Notes under the pieces: generated by a model
What the model was told of the DNA's origin: nothing
The model's database searches: none
What the model saw: the letters and a program-made list of their open reading frames with translations, nothing else
Program-made: the position numbers and the translations under genes
Part shown: piece by piece, positions 60,440 to 64,000 of the stretch
How the letters are laid out: each line of letters opens with the position of its first letter
Position numbering within the stretch: the first letter of the stretch is position 1
Assembly: GCF_010093815.1 (NCBI RefSeq)
Contig: NW_022985559.1
Location: 1,490,695-1,554,694 of the forward strand
Origin: Pseudovirgaria hyperparasitica
Taxonomy: Eukaryota; Ascomycota; Dothideomycetes; Acrospermales; Acrospermaceae
Direction: 5' to 3'
Length of the DNA: 64,000 nt

Positions 60440-61270
60440 TTAGTCCGAATGTCTCTTTTTATTCTCTTCTCGAATCCATGCTTCGATCTTGCCTATAGCA
60501 ATAAGGTCATGCTGCTGCGCAGACGTAGTATAATCTTCATCAATCCAGCCAGGCGTGCCTGCTGAAATAAGATTTTCGCCAAACCTTTTACATGACCCAA
60601 AGTCAAGTATGATGGGATTATCTTCAGTATCCAGGGCAATGTTGGTAGGATTAAGGTCGTTGTGCGCGAGTCCTAGGGAATGGAGGTGCTCAATCCCAGC
60701 GCGTAGGCCGTCCATACAAACTGCAATATCCAGATCACGCGGGTCATCTTGAAATCGATACTGCAACATAACATCGTATTTTTCGAGAGCAAGTCCAGTA
60801 ATACGCCCACGCTTGACGGTACAGCCATGGTATTTAATAATGTTCGGGTGACGATGTTGGTCTTTCCCAAGGAACTCAAGTATCTCGGCTTCTTCGAGAA
60901 GCATGCGAGGGATGAGCTTCAGCGTGTACTCATTCCCTGCACACGAGACTTTGGGTCGTTTGATATAATAGTTTTGCCGCTCAAGTTCATCCGACGCGAC
61001 GATAGATATCCTTTCGTCATAAAGCGGATAGATCTTCTCATCGGGAATCTTTCGCAGCTCGCGTTGCAGAATTTCCACCGTCAAGTAGTATTTTCGAACT
61101 CCCGGTAACTCACCATACCAGACGGTACCATCTTTTTCGATATAGGAAAAGAACGAGCGGAGGAATTTCCCGGTTTCATAGTCCTCGATTTCGCCGCGAG
61201 TCGTCAAATCTCTCACGGAGCGAATCTCTGGATGTGTTGATAAGTTAAACTCAACCTCATGGACAGCCAT
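60440..61270 (-). CDS. Protein-kinase-like protein (fungal, atypical HND loop)
   Basis: Single-exon, 276-codon protein (MAVHEVEFNLSTHPEI, ATG at 61270) with a kinase fold in the C-terminal 180 residues: a lysine-bearing strand YTLKLIPRML, helix-C-like LLEEAEILEFLGKD, HRHPNIIKYHG, a catalytic loop HNDLNPTNIAL and metal loop ILDFGS. The arginine of the HRD motif is replaced (HND), while D, N and DFG remain, so activity is plausible. The N-terminal 90 residues have no recognised domain. Such small kinases are common in the accessory regions of filamentous fungi. It is divergent from the APH-like gene. Confidence 0.8.
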   Translation of the reverse strand: MAVHEVEFNLSTHPEIRSVRDLTTRGEIEDYETGKFLRSFFSYIEKDGTVWYGELPGVRKYYLTVEILQRELRKIPDEKIYPLYDERISIVASDELERQNYYIKRPKVSCAGNEYTLKLIPRMLLEEAEILEFLGKDQHRHPNIIKYHGCTVKRGRITGLALEKYDVMLQYRFQDDPRDLDIAVCMDGLRAGIEHLHSLGLAHNDLNPTNIALDTEDNPIILDFGSCKRFGENLISAGTPGWIDEDYTTSAQQHDLIAIGKIEAWIREENKKRHSD

Positions 61271-61760
61271 GTCAGAGTCTGATATGATTGCTACGTGTGA
61301 CCTCTTGGTTGTAGGTGTATAAAGTGCCGGACAGATTGTGCAAAGAATGAATGTTTACGGCTGGAACATTCCTACGTGTAGTGTGCTCCACTAATGACCC
61401 ACTCCACGTGACCCACTCCACTAGTGACCCATGTGATTAATTTGGGACTTTACGGGGTGTATAATTGATTAGTGAGTAGTTCTTAGGTATTTAGTTTGAA
61501 TTATCTAATAGTGGTAAAAAAGAAAAAGCATATGTAGATTAATACTTAGAGAAGATGATCCAGTCGGTACTTTCGTTATGTTTATATAACTCTAGAGTGC
61601 TACTAATAGAGCGGGCAGTAGCTTGCGGGGGCCTGAGGCATCCATCGATGGAGAGAACGCCTGAAATAGGCCACAGATTGCTTGAAAACCCCAATTTCTG
61701 TCCGTGCCGAACGTTAGCGCTCATCGACGTTGATATATATGTTTGGAAATTTCTCTCAGT
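61271..61760. promoter_or_regulatory. Divergent promoter region between the two kinase-fold genes
   Basis: 490 bp. It contains the three-copy motif described separately at 61386-61431, then an AT-rich patch (61434-61560). Small open frames here are chance. Confidence 0.5.
61386..61431. repeat. Three-copy CTCCAC...TGACCCA tandem motif
   Basis: CTCCACTAATGACCCA (61386-61401), CTCCACGTGACCCA (61402-61415) and CTCCACTAGTGACCCA (61416-61431) are directly adjacent; only the centre differs. CACGTG is created in the middle copy. The position, 116-161 bp upstream of the minus-strand kinase ATG, suits a regulatory array, but a simple slippage product is equally possible. Confidence 0.8.
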
Positions 61761-63310
61761 ATGGAATGGGACGAACGAGCAGAGCATGCCAATGTCATGG
61801 CATCCGATGAGTGGTTCACCAAATTCCGGATACGACGAGGCCCGCCTATTGCCAATTGGGTCTCTTCTTTCCGCAGCGACCATCCAAGTGAGGTTGTTGA
61901 AGATCTTTGTGGTTCCTTCAATTGGAGCTGTCGCGTACGCTTCGAAGACAGCGTAGAGTGGCTAGTTCGTTTCGCCGTGCCTGGAAGAGTTATGGACGGA
62001 GACGAGAAGCTACGTCGTGAAGTCTCAGTGATGCACTTGCTTAGAGAAAAAACAAAGATCCCGGTGCCTAAGGTTCATGCTTGGGGTCTGTCAAAAGACA
62101 ATGCTCTAGGGTTAGGGCCCTTCATCATAATGGAGTACATTCCGGGCGGCGAATCCCTCGGTCATCTTTGGCGAGAATCAAATGAGAAGCGGATATTAAG
62201 ATCCGATATCAGCGAACGGGACCTGCGCACCGTGTATCGCCAGATAGCGGGCTTCTATCTCGAGCTTTCGAAATTAGAGTTTCCAAATGTTGGGTCTCTA
62301 TCTATGAAGGACGATGAAAGCATTCAGGCGGACTTGGGGCCGCTAACGCTTAAGATGCAAGAAATAGAGGCACATGGAGGAGTCAAAGTTGGAGGTATGT
62401 AGAGTTGAGTTTCTTACTGATTTAAATGCTATCCTAAACCTGATAAGGCAACCGCTCGACAACATTCCCATCCGCGAGAGATTACTTCGACTACGTCGCT
62501 GAGCAAGATATGGAACATTTGTGCGAGCAGCCCAGCTCAGTCGACAACGATGATGATGCCAGGGCCAAATTCAGGTTCCGCCATCATTTCAACGCCATTA
62601 TTCCACGCTTTGTGGCCGATGAGTATAACCAGACCGGCTTCCGACTAATGTGCGATGATTTTCGCTACGGGAACATGATTGTCAACAACGCAAAAGATCT
62701 TAAGATAATTGCAGTGATAGACTGGGAATGGACATACGCAGCGCCGTACCAGATGTTTTGCTCAGCCCCACGCTGGTTTCTAATAAAACCCCCAATGTTC
62801 TGGACAGCGCCCAACGGTTCTGAATACGAACGATACAACGCATGCCTAGAAATCTTTCTTGAAGAGCTTGAACAAGAGGAGAGCGATAGATACAAGGTCA
62901 CGCCGCAGCTTGAGCCTCTGAATCGACTATCTGGCCTTATGCGAAAGTCCATGACCGACGGCAGGTTCTGGTTCCACGAATTGATCTACGACTGTTTCAC
63001 AGTCGCCGAAAACACAGCCTGGAAAGCCATTCGCGATATCTACCCTAATACCGATGAGCTTGCTCCTATCTCGGAGCCAGAGCTCGAAAAGTTTGTCAAG
63101 AAGAAAATGGAGGACTTGGCGGCGTATAAGGCAGAATGGGACGAGATGAAAGCGATCATCGATCGCAACCAGGCTGAAATGAATGAAACGATGCAACAAA
63201 TGGCGTTGGAGGATTCAGAAACTAGTGGATGTAGTACGGAGCAAGTCGAGGTTGCGACGAAAAATGGAGACATGATCGAGAACCTTGGAGGAGCCGACCA
63301 TCTGGAATGA
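61761..63310 (+). CDS. Aminoglycoside-phosphotransferase-fold (APH) family protein
   Basis: Predicted small-molecule or protein kinase of the APH/ChoK-like group; two exons joined across 62395-62447 (KVGG then NRSTTFPSARDYF). ATG at 61761: MEWDERAEHANVMASDEW. N-lobe: SCRVRFEDSVEWLVRFAVP and helix-C-like DEKLRREVSVMHLLREKT. Hinge: PFIIMEYIPGGESLG. Catalytic loop: RLMCDDFRYGNMIVN (brenner-like, with D and N, the H replaced by C). Metal loop: IAVIDWEWTYAAP. The C-terminal 60 residues are a charged coiled coil (KKKMEDLAAYKAEW). About 495 residues. Drug-resistance activity should not be assumed; fungal APH expansions are mostly of unknown function. Confidence 0.85.
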
Positions 63311-63824
63311 ACATTGAATGAAAAGTAGAAGAGAAGCCAGCAGACGTATGAATGCGTGTAAAGTGGTCAGCGATACTTTGTCTGAGGCAGCTCTATATGA
63401 TCAATTAACGCGTAGCAACACAATCCTATACTTCTATATGTCTACTAGATCTATTTGGAGATATATTGATAATTATATACTTGAGAGCGCTGTATCTATA
63501 AAGAGCTCTAGGCAGAAAAGGAGCGTGTGGGACGCATATGTGGGGTGGGCACTTTCGTAAAAAAGAAGTTATAAAGTTCATGGATCTAACTAGTCTATCT
63601 GCGGTCGTTACTAAGCACAGCTGAAGACCTTATATTAGTAAGCATGATGAGTTAATACACCCGGACCCTACAGCATTACATATCAAGCTTCCCGGCCGAA
63701 AACACGACAACAGCGAGAACCGAAATTTTTGGAATTCAGTCGATCAAACGTACGCATATACCTTCTCATTAGGCTACTTGACTTGCTGTGAGCCAGGCGC
63801 ATCGCCCAGTGCGACCCGGACACC
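63311..63824. other. AT-rich spacer
   Basis: 63400-63560 is AT-rich with TATA/CTAT words and again resembles decayed repeat sequence. The last 100 bp are more GC-rich and lead into the partial gene at the edge. No gene seen. Confidence 0.4.
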
Positions 63825-64000
63825 ATGGCAGCCGCGTGGCCTCAAGTGATGGTGTGGCCCACCGCGCTCCGCGAGCACGCAACTCATCTCAGCAAGCACC
63901 TGCGAGACATCCTCCTCAACATCGAACGCTCGCAGGATCAACCAGTGCCCTCCGATCAGGTCAAAAATATCATTATGGGCACGCTCGGCCTGGTCCTTAA
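63825..64000 (+). CDS. Partial coding region running off the right edge
   Basis: ATG at 63825 in a good context (ACCATGG) opens a frame that stays open to the window end (58 codons: MAAAWPQVMVWPTALREHAT, then HLSKHLRDILLNIERSQDQP). GC content jumps compared with the DNA before it, as expected for a coding exon. I do not recognise the family. Another frame here is also open, so the call is tentative. Confidence 0.4.
   Translation, partial: MAAAWPQVMVWPTALREHATHLSKHLRDILLNIERSQDQPVPSDQVKNIIMGTLGLVL

Noticed and set aside
61543-61760. Upstream coding extension of the APH gene
   Set aside because: The upstream 133-codon frame is in another phase and AT-rich; the N-lobe homology begins after ATG 61761.

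Overview
The window is nuclear DNA of a filamentous ascomycete (Pezizomycotina). The signs are many short GT-AG introns (about 45-80 nt), compact intergenic regions, and a THI5/NMT1 pyrimidine synthase gene with a fungal TPP riboswitch in its leader. Lineage-typical proteins agree: a DUF3659/LEA-like repeat protein, a VezA-like vezatin, a Tvp38 membrane protein, a Bub2 GAP and a wax-synthase-type MBOAT. I cannot name the species.

Layout. 1-19 kb is mostly housekeeping: CCT4 chaperonin (-), RPT1 proteasome ATPase (+), SDH1 flavoprotein (-), ribosomal protein uL3 (-), PP2A B55 subunit (+), a Yea4-like nucleotide-sugar transporter (+), eIF4A (-) and an F-box/JmjC protein (+). 18.7-29.7 kb holds TVP38 (-), a CCCH/SMR RNA-binding protein (+), a GNAT acetyltransferase (-), an L-arabinitol-4-dehydrogenase-like enzyme (+) and an IQ-motif protein (+). 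31.5-36.9 kb is one giant repeat gene. 38.0-39.6 kb is THI5 with its uORF and riboswitch. 40.6-43.3 kb holds BUB2 (-) and an MBOAT acyltransferase (-). 43.3-45.9 kb is gene-poor and contains a probable 387-bp MITE and an orphan coding-like stretch. 45.9-58.2 kb holds L-threonine aldolase (+), a DPP5-like S9 peptidase (-), a long CorA-like membrane protein (-) and a VezA-like vezatin (-). 58.2-64 kb looks accessory: an AT/TpA-rich block resembling a RIP-decayed repeat, two divergent kinase-fold genes (protein-kinase-like and APH-like) and the start of a gene that runs off the edge.

Functional logic. No biosynthetic gene cluster is evident; neighbours are mostly unrelated core genes. Divergent pairs that probably share a promoter are CCT4/RPT1 (346 bp, both proteostasis), uL3/B55, eIF4A/JmjC, TVP38/CCCH-SMR, GNAT/LAD and the two kinase-like genes. 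The best candidates for follow-up are the riboswitch-controlled THI5 leader, the nested repeats of the DUF3659 protein, the MITE at 44.0-44.4 kb, a recurrent C-rich to G-rich switch of the coding strand inside many genes, and the triplicated motif between the two kinase-like genes. Intron positions come from reading-frame continuity and GT-AG signals by eye; 5' ends of multi-exon genes are the least certain part.
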